Shown one piece after another: positions 16,806 to 25,327 of a DNA stretch of 64,000 nt. Within the stretch, counting starts at the first letter, position 1. Every line of letters starts with the position of its first letter. The DNA is from Nitrosomonas cryotolerans ATCC 49181 (GTDB lineage: Bacteria > Pseudomonadota > Gammaproteobacteria > Burkholderiales > Nitrosomonadaceae): contig NZ_FSRO01000001.1 in NCBI RefSeq assembly GCF_900143275.1, positions 1,692,116-1,756,115 of the forward strand. Direction: 5' to 3'. The notes below the pieces were generated by a model, which was given only the letters and a program-made list of their open reading frames with translations, had not been told where the DNA came from and ran no database searches. Both the position numbers and the translations under genes were made by a program.

Positions 16806-17595
16806 TAAGTTGCCAGTCATAATCCAGGAACTCAATGGCAACATCATCGGTTTTCAGCCTGGCTTTCATTGCCGTTGAAAGATTGAGCGCAGCGGCGTGA
16901 GCAATCAAAAAATCCTCCAGGCGGTGATAATCCAACCATCCTTGCTCAAAATCTTCCCGATACCATTTAAAAATGGAAGACAGCTTGATCACACTATTCT
17001 CCACGCGATTGCGACTAGAGTCGCTGAGAAATAGCTGTGTCTGTTGCTCTAACTGATCATCCAGACGATTCCCCACATAGGCTTCCGGGCGCAATGCCGG
17101 GCAACCGACGCTGGCACAGTTGACGGCAAAGTGAATGCGCGGATCGTTATAGCGCCCTGAACTGCGAATCAAGCCATGTTCGATATCATCCAGTGAGCGC
17201 GTCTTGCCCAGCAAAGGAATAAATTCTTTGCGCCAGGGTGAGCTGAAAAGGCCGCCAAGATCCTTGATCGATTTCAGATTCGGCCATGCCGTCAATATCA
17301 ACTCGATAGTCCAGGCATTGTAGGCGTTGATCAGAAAGGCCAGCTGTTCATCCTTGGGCCAGGTGTCAAACTGATCCTGGCTGACATTCGATAGCGTTGA
17401 TAAGTACTGTTTTAGTCGGCTACGTTCCTCGGCCATACCCTGATAGTCTACCGTGGTTGATTTACCACCATTTACGGATGACACATGTGTTTTTAACAGC
17501 CTGTTCCAGGTACTGTAATCGATATTCTCAGCCCAGGCGGTCTGTAGTGTCAGGCAGCTAAATAGTAGTATTATCAGTGTGTTTTTTTGGGGCAT
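16792..17595 (-). CDS. DUF547 protein, exported
   Basis: From the ATG at 17595 the protein has about 267 residues with a signal peptide (NTLIILLFSCLTLQTAWA). A strong ribosome site (GGAGAAGAGG) precedes that ATG and rejects the longer reading from 17724. The DUF547 core includes FLINAYNAWTIELILT, SPWRKEFIPLLGK, DDIEHGLIR, DPRIHFAVNCASVGCPALRP and FKWYREDFE. The NCASxGCP motif with two cysteines is the family's conserved centre. Function is unknown; the fold is likened to papain-like enzymes. DUF547 genes often accompany arsenosugar clusters. It overlaps the end of the flavoprotein gene by 38 bp. Confidence 0.88.
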   Translation of the reverse strand: MPQKNTLIILLFSCLTLQTAWAENIDYSTWNRLLKTHVSSVNGGKSTTVDYQGMAEERSRLKQYLSTLSNVSQDQFDTWPKDEQLAFLINAYNAWTIELILTAWPNLKSIKDLGGLFSSPWRKEFIPLLGKTRSLDDIEHGLIRSSGRYNDPRIHFAVNCASVGCPALRPEAYVGNRLDDQLEQQTQLFLSDSSRNRVENSVIKLSSIFKWYREDFEQGWLDYHRLEDFLIAHAAALNLSTAMKARLKTDDVAIEFLDYDWQLNEKR

Positions 17596-19744
17596 AACCT
17601 CTTCTCCAGTTGTGATATTTTTCCAGCCAGACCAGCACACGTTGTGGTGCATGGGCTCGCTTCCATTCGCCTGCAACATATTTGTTAGCTTCCGCCCAGG
17701 TGGGGTAGGCGTGAATCGTGCCAAGGATCTTGTTCAACCCAAGGCCATACCTCATGGCTAGTACGAATTCCGCCATCAGGTCACCTGCATATTCGCCGAC
17801 GATGGTCACGCCGAGAATGCGATCTTTGCCAGGTTCGGTGAGTACCTTGACAAAGCCTTTGGCCGCGCCATCGGTAATGGCGCGATCCAAATCGTCCAAC
17901 TCGTAACGCGTCATCTCAACAGCAATCCCTTTTTCCCGGGCTTCCTGTTCGTTGAGCCCCACCCGAGCCACTTCAGGATCGATAAAAATGGTCCACGGAA
18001 TGACGCGGTAATCGACCTTGAACTTTTTGAATTGGCCGAATAAAGCATTGACAGCTGCATACCAGGCCTGATGGGCTGCGGTATGTGTGAATTGATATGG
18101 GCCCGCCACATCACCAGCGGCGAAAATATTAGGATATAAGGTTTCTAAATAGTCGTTGGTTACGATGGTGCGGTTAGTTTCGATGCCCAGCTTTTCGAGG
18201 CCGTAACCCTGTAACCTTGCCACACGGCCCACGGCACAGAGCAGGACATCGAATTCGATGTTTTTTTCCTCGCCATTGTGTGCCACAACCAGACATTTGC
18301 GATCACCATCCTTTTCACAACGAAGCGCTTTGTGATGGGTCAACACGGCCACGCCATCGTGTTCCAGTGAAGCCTTGGCGAGCTCGGAAACTGCCTGGTC
18401 TTCACGAATCATGATGCGTGGTGCCATTTCTACTTGGGTTACCTGAGAACCCAGGCGTGCAAAACTCTGTGCCAGCTCGCAGCCGATAGGTCCACCACCC
18501 AGCACTACCAATCGTTTGGGGGCTTCGTCCAGTTTGGCGAATTCATCCCACAGGGTATCGCTGGTAACATAACCCACCTCCTCAATACCCTGCAGCGGTG
18601 GTACAAAGGGGCGCGCGCCGGTGGCCAGTACGATGGCTCGACTGGTGAGGTGCTGAATGCTGCCATCAATGCATTTGATTTCCACCGTCCAGGGATCGAC
18701 CAGATTGGCATAACCCTGGATTACTTCTACACCAAGGTCTTGGTAGCGCTCGATACTGTCGTGAGGCTCGATCCTGGCAATCACTTCGTGCACCCGCTGT
18801 ATAACCTTGCGAAAGGAAAATTCGGGGTTGGTATCTTCTAAACCATAATGGCCTGCATGCCGCATCTGGTGCGCCAGTTTTGCGCTTTTAATTAACGCCT
18901 TGCTTGGCACACAGCCATAGTTCAGGCAATCACCGCCCATTTTGTGGGCTTCAATCAGAGTGACTTTTGCCTTAACCGCTGCCGCGATGTAAGCCGTGAC
19001 CAAACCTCCGGCTCCGGCACCAATCACGATCAAGTTGCGGTCAAAGTGCCTGGGTTTTGGGTACCGGGCATAGATACGGCGTGCTTTAATCACACTCAGC
19101 ATTTTTTTAGCGATCAGTGGAAAAAGCCCCAGTAGTGCAAATGACGACAGCAACGATGGGGATAAAATGCCCGACAAGCTGTCCAGCTGTGCTAACTGTG
19201 TGCCTGCGTTAACGTAAACGAGGGTACCAGCCAGCATGCCCAACTGGCTGACCCAATAGAAAGTGGCTACTCGGATGGGTGTCAGCCCCATCAACAGATT
19301 AATCAGAAAAAAAGGGAATACGGGTACAAGACGTAATGTGAACAGATAAAAAGCGCCGTCCTTTTTAATGCCTTCATTAACGGATTTCAGGCGATCACCA
19401 AAGCGTTTTTGTACGGCATCATGCAGCAAATAGCGGGATACGAGAAAAGCCAGGGTAGCACCAATCGTGCTGGCAAAGGACACAATCACAGTTCCCCACA
19501 ACAGACCAAACAAGGCACCGGCAGCCAGTGTCATCACAGCGGCACCAGGTAGGGACAAGGCAGTGACCAACACATACAGTAGTAAGAAGGCACCGCCTAT
19601 CAGAGCGGGTTGTGCTCCACGCCAAGACTCAAATTGCGTCAGTCCACTTTTTAATCCTTCCAGTGTGAGTAGGCGATGGAGATCGAAATAGAAAAAGCCA
19701 ACGACTATCGCAGCGAGTACGGTTAATAAAATTACTTTCTTCAT
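17558..19744 (-). CDS. TVP38/VTT membrane domain fused to mercuric-reductase-like flavoprotein
   Basis: Fusion of 728 residues. Residues 1-225 form a TVP38/TMEM64 (VTT) membrane domain with several helices and the conserved FALxxL-like and GxxxG segments (ALSLPGAAVMTLAAGALFG, FTLRLVPVFPFFLINLLMG). From about 237 a class I pyridine-nucleotide disulfide oxidoreductase follows. It has FAD-binding LIVIGAGAGGLV, the redox pair CLNYGC (Cys273, Cys278), an NAD(P)-binding VVLGGGPIGCELA, FAAGDVAGP and the dimer-interface histidine in HAYPTWAE. The usual N-terminal HMA of MerA is absent. It probably moves electrons to a disulfide or arsenic species at the membrane; substrate unknown. It sits between arsS and the DUF547 gene. 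Confidence 0.9.
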   Translation of the reverse strand: MKKVILLTVLAAIVVGFFYFDLHRLLTLEGLKSGLTQFESWRGAQPALIGGAFLLLYVLVTALSLPGAAVMTLAAGALFGLLWGTVIVSFASTIGATLAFLVSRYLLHDAVQKRFGDRLKSVNEGIKKDGAFYLFTLRLVPVFPFFLINLLMGLTPIRVATFYWVSQLGMLAGTLVYVNAGTQLAQLDSLSGILSPSLLSSFALLGLFPLIAKKMLSVIKARRIYARYPKPRHFDRNLIVIGAGAGGLVTAYIAAAVKAKVTLIEAHKMGGDCLNYGCVPSKALIKSAKLAHQMRHAGHYGLEDTNPEFSFRKVIQRVHEVIARIEPHDSIERYQDLGVEVIQGYANLVDPWTVEIKCIDGSIQHLTSRAIVLATGARPFVPPLQGIEEVGYVTSDTLWDEFAKLDEAPKRLVVLGGGPIGCELAQSFARLGSQVTQVEMAPRIMIREDQAVSELAKASLEHDGVAVLTHHKALRCEKDGDRKCLVVAHNGEEKNIEFDVLLCAVGRVARLQGYGLEKLGIETNRTIVTNDYLETLYPNIFAAGDVAGPYQFTHTAAHQAWYAAVNALFGQFKKFKVDYRVIPWTIFIDPEVARVGLNEQEAREKGIAVEMTRYELDDLDRAITDGAAKGFVKVLTEPGKDRILGVTIVGEYAGDLMAEFVLAMRYGLGLNKILGTIHAYPTWAEANKYVAGEWKRAHAPQRVLVWLEKYHNWRRGYAPKKHTDNTTI

Positions 19745-19810
19745 TAGATTACTCCGTCGTTGAGGTCCGTTATGGCTGATGGTTATCGCTTTTTTTTCTG
19801 CTCTTTTTCT

Positions 19811-20764
19811 CTAGAGGGTTCCGCCACAGCTACTACCCTGTCCGGCAGTGCAACCGAAGCAATGATCCGCTACACGGATGGATTTGCCTTCCAGACCATC
19901 TTCTAGCAGGTCACGTAGATGTTTGCGTTTTCCACCGCCCAAAGGTAATTTTAATTGCTGATTAAAGTCGCAGTCGTATAAATAACCTTGCCAATCTACG
20001 CTCACCAGGGAGCGGCACATGACTTGTTCAAGGTTGTTCGGTTGGTGGTTGGCTTTCAGCAGCTGCATATAGTCCTGAAACTGGTTCCTGGAAATCAGAG
20101 TCGAGCCAAAGCGCTTGATGGGCATGTTGGCCAGCGCATACAGATGATTGAACTCGATCCCAAAATGATCGAACAGTTCTCGCTTATAATCGGCCTCCAG
20201 CGCCTGTTGGTTCGGGGGCAGTGACGCTCCTTGGGGGTTATAGACAAGATTAAGCAGCAAATCGTTGCCCGGTCTGCCATAGCCAAGTGTATTGAGTTTT
20301 TGTAGTCCGGCGATGCTTTTATCGAAGACACCCTTGCCACGCTGTTTGTCTACGTTTTCCAGGGAATAACACGGCAGCGACGCAACAATCTCCACCTGAT
20401 GCTCGGCCAGAAATCCAGCCAGACCATCTTGCCCGGGCTCGAACAAAATGGTCAGATTGCACCGGTCAATCACATGCTTACCTGCCGTTCTGGCTTGTGT
20501 CACTAGATAACGAAAGTCGTTGTGTAGCTCCGGTGCTCCACCGGTCAGATCCAGGATTTTGATATTGCGGGACTTGATGACCGGGAGGATCAGATCCAAC
20601 GTTTCCCGATCCATCATCTCCTTGCGATCGGGGCCAGCATTGACGTGACAGTGTAGACAACGCTGGTTGCATTTGTAACCAAGACTGACTTGCAGAGTTT
20701 CCAGGCTTCCTCGCTGAATGGCCGGAAAGTCAGTGATTCTCAAAAGCGGTAAAGTTGCATGCAT
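19811..20764 (-). CDS. arsS: Arsenosugar biosynthesis radical SAM protein
   Basis: Protein of 317 residues. The radical SAM cluster motif is CNQRCLHC (Cys32, Cys36, Cys39), in the context QVSLGYKCNQRCLHCHVNAGP that typifies ArsS. ILDLTGGAPEL is the SAM-binding GGE-like motif. A C-terminal Cys-rich tail (DHCFGCTAGQGSSCGG) suggests extra metal or arsenic ligands. ArsS links methylated arsenic to a 5'-deoxyadenosyl group, the first dedicated step to arsenosugars. It lies 66 bp upstream of the flavoprotein gene. A split repeat TTCTTACA...TGTAAGA lies 66-103 bp before its start. Confidence 0.95.
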   Translation of the reverse strand: MHATLPLLRITDFPAIQRGSLETLQVSLGYKCNQRCLHCHVNAGPDRKEMMDRETLDLILPVIKSRNIKILDLTGGAPELHNDFRYLVTQARTAGKHVIDRCNLTILFEPGQDGLAGFLAEHQVEIVASLPCYSLENVDKQRGKGVFDKSIAGLQKLNTLGYGRPGNDLLLNLVYNPQGASLPPNQQALEADYKRELFDHFGIEFNHLYALANMPIKRFGSTLISRNQFQDYMQLLKANHQPNNLEQVMCRSLVSVDWQGYLYDCDFNQQLKLPLGGGKRKHLRDLLEDGLEGKSIRVADHCFGCTAGQGSSCGGTL

Positions 20765-20829
20765 CGCGTTCTCCTGTGTTCAAAGACAAATAGTCAGTGT
20801 TTGAAGCTTTGTCGGGGATACTGGATGAT

Positions 20830-20867
20830 TTCTTACAGATTATTTCATTTGTGCAGTGGTGTAAGAG
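20830..20867. promoter_or_regulatory. Split inverted repeat upstream of arsS
   Basis: TTCTTACA (20830-20837) and TGTAAGAG (20860-20867) are separated by 22 bp. The same half-sites occur closer together at 22139-22159, upstream of the sigma-factor gene. A shared protein-binding site is possible. The 310-bp gap 20765-21074 shows nothing else. Confidence 0.35.
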
Positions 20868-21074
20868 CGTGGTTGAGTATTGAAACACTCCACATATCGT
20901 TAATTTATCTACCAGAACAGGCGTTCGAAGTCATTCCGGGTGTCACGCAAAAGACGCTGAGCAACTATACTAATCACCTGTTGCAGACCCTGATCAGAGT
21001 GCTACAGGGTTTCTTCCGTGACCCAATAGAGGCTAACTGGCCGTAACTTGTGATTGAAGCAAACTCGAGATGAA

Positions 21075-21305
21075 CTAATCTCGATGATCACCAGAATCTA
21101 CTGATTTTTCATCGCTGTTGGCACCTTTGGGTCCCTTTGCATAATCATGCGCAATTTCGCGTAATATGCCCATTTGCTTGCCAAAATTACGACAGCCAGC
21201 GCACATCATGATGTGGATCTTGAGCGTAGCGCGCTCTGTTAAAGATAATTGACGCTCCTGGGCGTCAGAAAATAGGCGAGTGGCCTGTTGGCAATTCATC
21301 ATCAT
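21075..21305 (-). CDS. Zinc-finger anti-sigma factor-like protein
   Basis: Protein of 76 residues. It has the zf-HC2 pattern: MNCQQATRLFSDAQERQLSL, then KIHIMMCAGCRNFGKQMGIL, with the His-x3-Cys-x2-Cys zinc site of ZAS-type anti-sigma factors. No membrane segment, so it is a soluble anti-sigma. The charged C-terminal tail is unusual but harmless. It overlaps the sigma gene by 4 bp (coupled translation), the usual arrangement for partners. It may sense thiol-reactive arsenic through its cysteines; this is inference. Confidence 0.88.
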   Translation of the reverse strand: MMMNCQQATRLFSDAQERQLSLTERATLKIHIMMCAGCRNFGKQMGILREIAHDYAKGPKGANSDEKSVDSGDHRD

Positions 21306-21928
21306 GATTTTTTACCTTCACTAAACCAGCGATTTTCCAGACATTCACGCAAATGTAATCGCGCTCGGTACAGCATGACATGCAGGTTACTCGTTGTAAT
21401 ATTCAGAGTCTCGCAAATTTCCGTGCTGTTCAATTCGAGAAACTCCCGCATCATGAACAGTCGTGCTTGATTCTCTGGCAGATCATTCAAGCAGGTCTCG
21501 AACACCCGCCAAAAATGAGTGTTCTTGACGGATTCCATCGGCTGGGACCAGGAAGCGGGACGCTCACTCTCTTGCCAAAAACCCTTGATGTCGAACAGTG
21601 TATCAAGATTTTCTTCATTCTCATGGCCTGAGGTCAACCGGCTGGCTTCGACCATCCGTTGTCCTTTGCGAAGCACATCGGTGATTTTATTCTTAAGGAT
21701 GGCGAAGACCCAAGTCTTCAACGCTGAGCGCCTGCCAAAAGATCCGGCATTTTTTAATGCGCCAATTAATGCTTCTTGCACAGCATCTTCCGCCAATGCT
21801 TCATCTCTTAGTTGAAGGCTGGCAAATTTCAACATCTGGATGCGTAATTGCTGGAGGAACACTGGGTCCGTGAAATCTGTGGTATTGGAAGCCTCATTAT
21901 CGGCGACCGGTGCTTGTTCAATCTTCAT
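21302..21928 (-). CDS. ECF-type RNA polymerase sigma factor
   Basis: Protein of 208 residues with the two sigma domains of ECF factors. Region 2 is QLRDEALAEDAVQEALIGAL and SALKTWVFAILKNKITDVLRK. Region 4 is LNDLPENQARLFMMREFLELNSTEICETLNITTSNLHVMLYRARLHLRECLE (several blocks here, read across 160-200). Zinc-finger anti-sigma follows with overlapping codons. The pair heads the run of co-directional arsenosugar genes and probably controls it. The signal is unknown; arsenite or oxidative stress are candidates. Confidence 0.93.
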   Translation of the reverse strand: MKIEQAPVADNEASNTTDFTDPVFLQQLRIQMLKFASLQLRDEALAEDAVQEALIGALKNAGSFGRRSALKTWVFAILKNKITDVLRKGQRMVEASRLTSGHENEENLDTLFDIKGFWQESERPASWSQPMESVKNTHFWRVFETCLNDLPENQARLFMMREFLELNSTEICETLNITTSNLHVMLYRARLHLRECLENRWFSEGKKS

Positions 21929-22138
21929 TCATTATTATTCCCTTGGATTTCGTTCATTGTTGCGCTATAGGATGCCATGCCGTAGGTGTCACAAAGATTC
22001 AATAATACCTGCCCCCAAGCGATCTCCTGTAGCTAGTCAATAAACGGATGGAGTCTTGCCAACAGTGCGGTTTTGCTCACAGACTCTCCTCATGGATAAA
22101 ACGAATTCTTAACACATTGGTCGAGCCTAACCTGATGA

Positions 22139-22159
22139 TTCTTACAGTTGGTGTAAGAA
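22139..22159. promoter_or_regulatory. Inverted repeat upstream of the sigma-factor gene
   Basis: TTCTTACA-GTTGG-TGTAAGAA, perfect 8-bp arms with a 5-bp spacer, about 210 bp upstream of the sigma gene start. The words GATGATT and CTTACAG before and inside it recur at 20824-20838 upstream of arsS. The gap 21929-22275 holds nothing else I can name. Confidence 0.4.
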
Positions 22160-22275
22160 AAGATGCCAATCTGCTGGCTGCTTAAACCGATAGACTCCAT
22201 TTTGACAGTACATATCAAGGCAACATGCGCAGGGTCACACGATTAAACCTGTTAATTGTGTTAGTTATATATTGT

Positions 22276-22364
22276 GAGACCTTTGCAAAACCCCAATAGT
22301 TGAAAAATTAATCTTTTATAATCAATAGTATAAAACTTCCGGCAAGGGGTTTTGCAAAGGTCTC
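22276..22364. mobile_element. 89-bp MITE (family 1), copy 2
   Basis: Ends GAGACCTTTGCAAAACCCC and GGGGTTTTGCAAAGGTCTC, 89 bp. The target duplication is ATTGT (22271-22275 and 22365-22369). It lies between the sigma gene and the DcmR-like gene. Confidence 0.9.
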
Positions 22365-22386
22365 ATTGTATAAATACGACTTAAAC

Positions 22387-23163
22387 TTACACACCTAAGA
22401 AATGAGCCAATGGATAATGGAAAGTGTCGCCATGACATTTGAGTGCGCCTAAAATAGCTATACCTGAAAATAGCCTAGCGTCATATTGGCACAAACTTAC
22501 AACTGGAAAATGGTGTCCTAATCCCTGATTGTATCTGGTCTCAAAATCATTTAACTCATCCGTTCCCATACCTTTTTGTAAGGTCCAAGCCATATCACCG
22601 AGTACTCGCAGACCTTGAATACCTTGTTTATTGGCATTCATAAAAGCATTTTCGAAGAAAGTATAGAGCGCTGTGCTGTCTGCCATACCCTCGGTCAAAA
22701 CAATATGACCATTCTCAACATCCTGATCAATATCGGATCTGACATCACGTAGCTCGTTTAATATGATGGATTGAACCTCGGCAGTAGCAACTACGAAACA
22801 ACGATTACCTGCTTGAAGGCCACCGAGTAAAAAAGGTAAGGCTAATTTTAGTCGACCCAAATCGGTGTCATAAAATGCACATAAGTGGCTACCATAATTA
22901 ATTGTGATACCTTCAAGATCAATATGAGCGATTCGGCTTGGCGCATGTTCAAATGGAACCATATTAGCAGGCACCTGATCCTGCTCAAGGTAAGCCCGTA
23001 GATCAGTTAAGCGATATCTCCTCTCGCGTTTAACCCCTATACGCAGGCATGTTAATTTGCCCGAGTCACTCCAGCGCCTTAATGATATCTCACTGGCATT
23101 TAGAATCTTGGCCGCTTGTTTGATGTTCAGAAGTGATTCAGTAACATTTTCAGTAGTGCTCAT
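22387..23163 (-). CDS. DcmR-like regulator: MerR/excisionase HTH plus MEDS sensor domain
   Basis: Protein of 258 residues. The first 65 form a MerR/excisionase-type DNA-binding helix-turn-helix (LLNIKQAAKILNASEISLRRW, then RYRLTDLRAYL). The rest is a MEDS domain as in DcmR, the repressor of dichloromethane dehalogenase: GSHLCAFYDTDLGRLKLALPFLLGGLQAGN, ADSTALYTFFENAF, GLRVLGDMAWTLQKG, and VVSLCQYDARLF. It diverges from the haloalkane-dehalogenase-like gene across 262 bp, so it probably controls that gene in response to a small ligand. The ligand is unknown. Confidence 0.85.
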   Translation of the reverse strand: MSTTENVTESLLNIKQAAKILNASEISLRRWSDSGKLTCLRIGVKRERRYRLTDLRAYLEQDQVPANMVPFEHAPSRIAHIDLEGITINYGSHLCAFYDTDLGRLKLALPFLLGGLQAGNRCFVVATAEVQSIILNELRDVRSDIDQDVENGHIVLTEGMADSTALYTFFENAFMNANKQGIQGLRVLGDMAWTLQKGMGTDELNDFETRYNQGLGHHFPVVSLCQYDARLFSGIAILGALKCHGDTFHYPLAHFLGV

Positions 23164-23318
23164 GCAGACGCTCTCCCTAAATAACGCTTATTTAGTTCAG
23201 TAAAATTCTTAGGTTTGTGATTATGCTTATAGTTTTCAATTGCATCTTTTCAAGTTTTTTCAGGTCACCAGCCTGGCTTTATAAAAATATTGACTTTTAT
23301 TATAGCATGGGTCACATT

Positions 23319-23362
23319 ATAGGAATGATTATGTATGATGATCAATGATCATTTATGATAAT
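23319..23362. promoter_or_regulatory. Clustered ATGAT half-sites in the divergent promoter
   Basis: The stretch reads TAGGAATGATTATGTATGAT then GATCAATGATCATTTATGAT, with repeated ATGAT/ATCAT half-sites and the palindromes AATGATCATT and TGATCAATGATCA. It lies about 65-105 bp before the hydrolase gene. It is a good operator candidate for the DcmR-like regulator. Confidence 0.4.
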
Positions 23363-23425
23363 GTGGTTTACATGATATTCAGATGTTCACAGCGCCAATC
23401 AAATCAATAATTACAGGATAACAAG

Positions 23426-24691
23426 ATGAATTCAGTTCCCGAAAGTTCGGAGGGTTACAATTTTTATAGTGCACTCAGCCATCCACCATTGCGGGCCGCA
23501 GGTAATACTCCTGATTTGTCAATCTATCGTCCCCAAGGCATCCCGGAAGTGGGTGTTTTCCGTTACAAGGCACCGGTCGAGGGTTTGCTGCAAATAGGTG
23601 ATGCACATAGTGCTAAAACTGACTGGTCGGATGATTTTGAAATTGCATGGACTAAAATGGGCAATAAGGGGCCATTAGTTTTATTTTTGCATGGTGTTCC
23701 AACCAACCGCTCGCAATGGGAAGCAGTGCAGGCACAAGTATCACGCTTCTGTGAAACGATTTCCATTGACATGCTGGGGATGGGTGAAAGTTCCCAGCCA
23801 AGACTTTATGGTCGTAAAAATAATCGCGCTCCTAATGCCATGTGGAATTGGGTTAACGATGTTAATTATATTGAAAAACTAATGCAGAAAGAATATCCAG
23901 GACGGCAATTCATTTTTATTGCCGACGACTGGGGTAGCGGTATTGCGTCACAATATGCCGCGATGCATGGCGACCGTTTGAATGCATTCGTACAGATGGA
24001 TCCGGTTGCTTTCGATGGTTATCCGGTTAATGAAATACAGGCTATCGGCAGAGCCTCCGAAATTCCCAATACACAAGAGGGCGATGCCCAGTTTGCGATG
24101 GTATTTGCAGCCTTTGATCAGACGCTGGTACAAATTCTAAAATCAATGGTGCATAACCCTTCCAAATACAATCAATACAATTTGCGTTATCTAACTTTTC
24201 CTTATGTTGATGTGGATTATGAGCGCAATAGTGCAGATGATGGCGTCACCGATGTCGCCAAATCAACTACTATGCGCCTAAAATTACACAACATCCGAGT
24301 GCTAGCAGATCGCGCTGCAGTTCTTAGCCCAGCTCTGCTACTGCCATATCATCCACAATATAATCCTCAGGGTGTGCAGTACCAGAACATCACTGTTCCG
24401 ACACTGATTATGTGGGGTGAGTATGACAATATGATGCCGGCAGCACAGACACAACGATTTGCTCATGTATTAGGCACAGATGATGTGCAAATTACTTATA
24501 TTCCAAGGGCGGGACATTTCCCAGCCACGGATAATCCAGACTGTGTCGCAGACACCATCCTTAATTTTATTCGTCGCGTCATGGGACGCAGTGCGCTGGC
24601 TGATATCTATATTGGAAATCAAGGCATCTGGAAAGGGGATGAACGCCAAATGATTCAGGAATTACGTGTGTTGCATCGTGTTACCGTTTGA
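23426..24691 (+). CDS. Haloalkane dehalogenase-like alpha/beta hydrolase
   Basis: Protein of 421 residues. The alpha/beta-hydrolase fold is clear: VLFLHGVPTNRSQW (oxyanion loop), a nucleophile elbow FIADDWGSG, GEYDNMMPAAQ (candidate acid) and AGHFPATDNPD (catalytic His). An Asp nucleophile (about residue 168) followed by Trp is the pattern of haloalkane dehalogenases, where the Trp binds halide. An Asp instead of Ser excludes an ordinary esterase. It is about 100 residues longer than typical HLDs, with an extra ~70-residue N-terminal part. The divergent DcmR-like regulator strengthens a halo-organic role. Epoxide hydrolase is the main alternative. Confidence 0.82.
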   Translation: MNSVPESSEGYNFYSALSHPPLRAAGNTPDLSIYRPQGIPEVGVFRYKAPVEGLLQIGDAHSAKTDWSDDFEIAWTKMGNKGPLVLFLHGVPTNRSQWEAVQAQVSRFCETISIDMLGMGESSQPRLYGRKNNRAPNAMWNWVNDVNYIEKLMQKEYPGRQFIFIADDWGSGIASQYAAMHGDRLNAFVQMDPVAFDGYPVNEIQAIGRASEIPNTQEGDAQFAMVFAAFDQTLVQILKSMVHNPSKYNQYNLRYLTFPYVDVDYERNSADDGVTDVAKSTTMRLKLHNIRVLADRAAVLSPALLLPYHPQYNPQGVQYQNITVPTLIMWGEYDNMMPAAQTQRFAHVLGTDDVQITYIPRAGHFPATDNPDCVADTILNFIRRVMGRSALADIYIGNQGIWKGDERQMIQELRVLHRVTV

Positions 24692-24880
24692 TTAAATATA
24701 GAGAATATGCACGCTAATACTTGTGTGCATCCTGGAATTACAGTCATGAGATGTTTGCCCAGAGAGTGATACATCTGATTTGCACAGTGGCAAGGAATGA
24801 AGCAGTATTTTTGGCGTATCTTGTGGCGATGCCGCGCCATGTCTAGATGTATCTTTGTATTGAGCCCTCTTTCGTGCGAC

Positions 24881-25200
24881 TCATGTCCTGATTTCCGCCC
24901 CTAGCCCCGGCGGCATGGGGATGAGACTGACATCAATCATAAGCCACTGGTAATCCGGATCGTCAATCAAAATTTCCATTAATTTTTCCCAGATACCTTT
25001 GTCGCGCCAGCGGATAAAATGGTGGTGTGTGTTGTTCGAACCCCCATAATCCGGCGGAAAATCCCGCCATGATGCGCCCGTGCGTATAATCCAGAAAACG
25101 GCATTAATGGACTGGCGGTTATCTCTAGTTATGCCTCCCCAAACGCCTTGGCAGCCAGGCAAATGAGTTTCAAGCAGCGCCCATACTTCGATCGTGCCTA
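24881..25200 (-). pseudogene. IS5-family (IS427-like) transposase remnant
   Basis: Minus-strand frame of about 100 codons: WALLETHLPGCQGVWGG, then INAVFWIIRTGASWRDFPPD, HHHFIRWRDKGIWEKLM and DYQWLMIDVS. This is the first half (orfA part) of an IS427-type transposase; the catalytic second half is missing. A related, more decayed copy lies at 53775-53930, and the flanks beyond both (to about 25275 and 54040) also resemble each other. Confidence 0.8.
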
Positions 25201-25308
25201 CGATGCGAACGTGTCATATAAGACTTTTTTTACAAGCATTTCATATTTTCCATTTCGTGACTGCATTATTTAGTGGGTTGTCAAAAAGTTCGGGTTGTTA
25301 TAGACAAT

Positions 25309-25327
25309 CTAGATAACAATCATTATC
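25309..25327. promoter_or_regulatory. Fur-box-like site upstream of the siderophore locus
   Basis: CTAGATAACAATCATTATC; its last ten bases (AATCATTATC) equal the right part of the 19-bp Fur consensus. About 13 of 19 positions agree. It lies about 330 bp before the TonB receptor gene. The gap 25201-25657 otherwise shows only the tail of the IS remnant. Iron repression of the whole operon is the expected outcome. Confidence 0.6.

Noticed and set aside
20759-21046. Plus-strand 95-codon frame over the arsS promoter
   Set aside because: It runs against the operon over the likely promoter and has no protein-like features.
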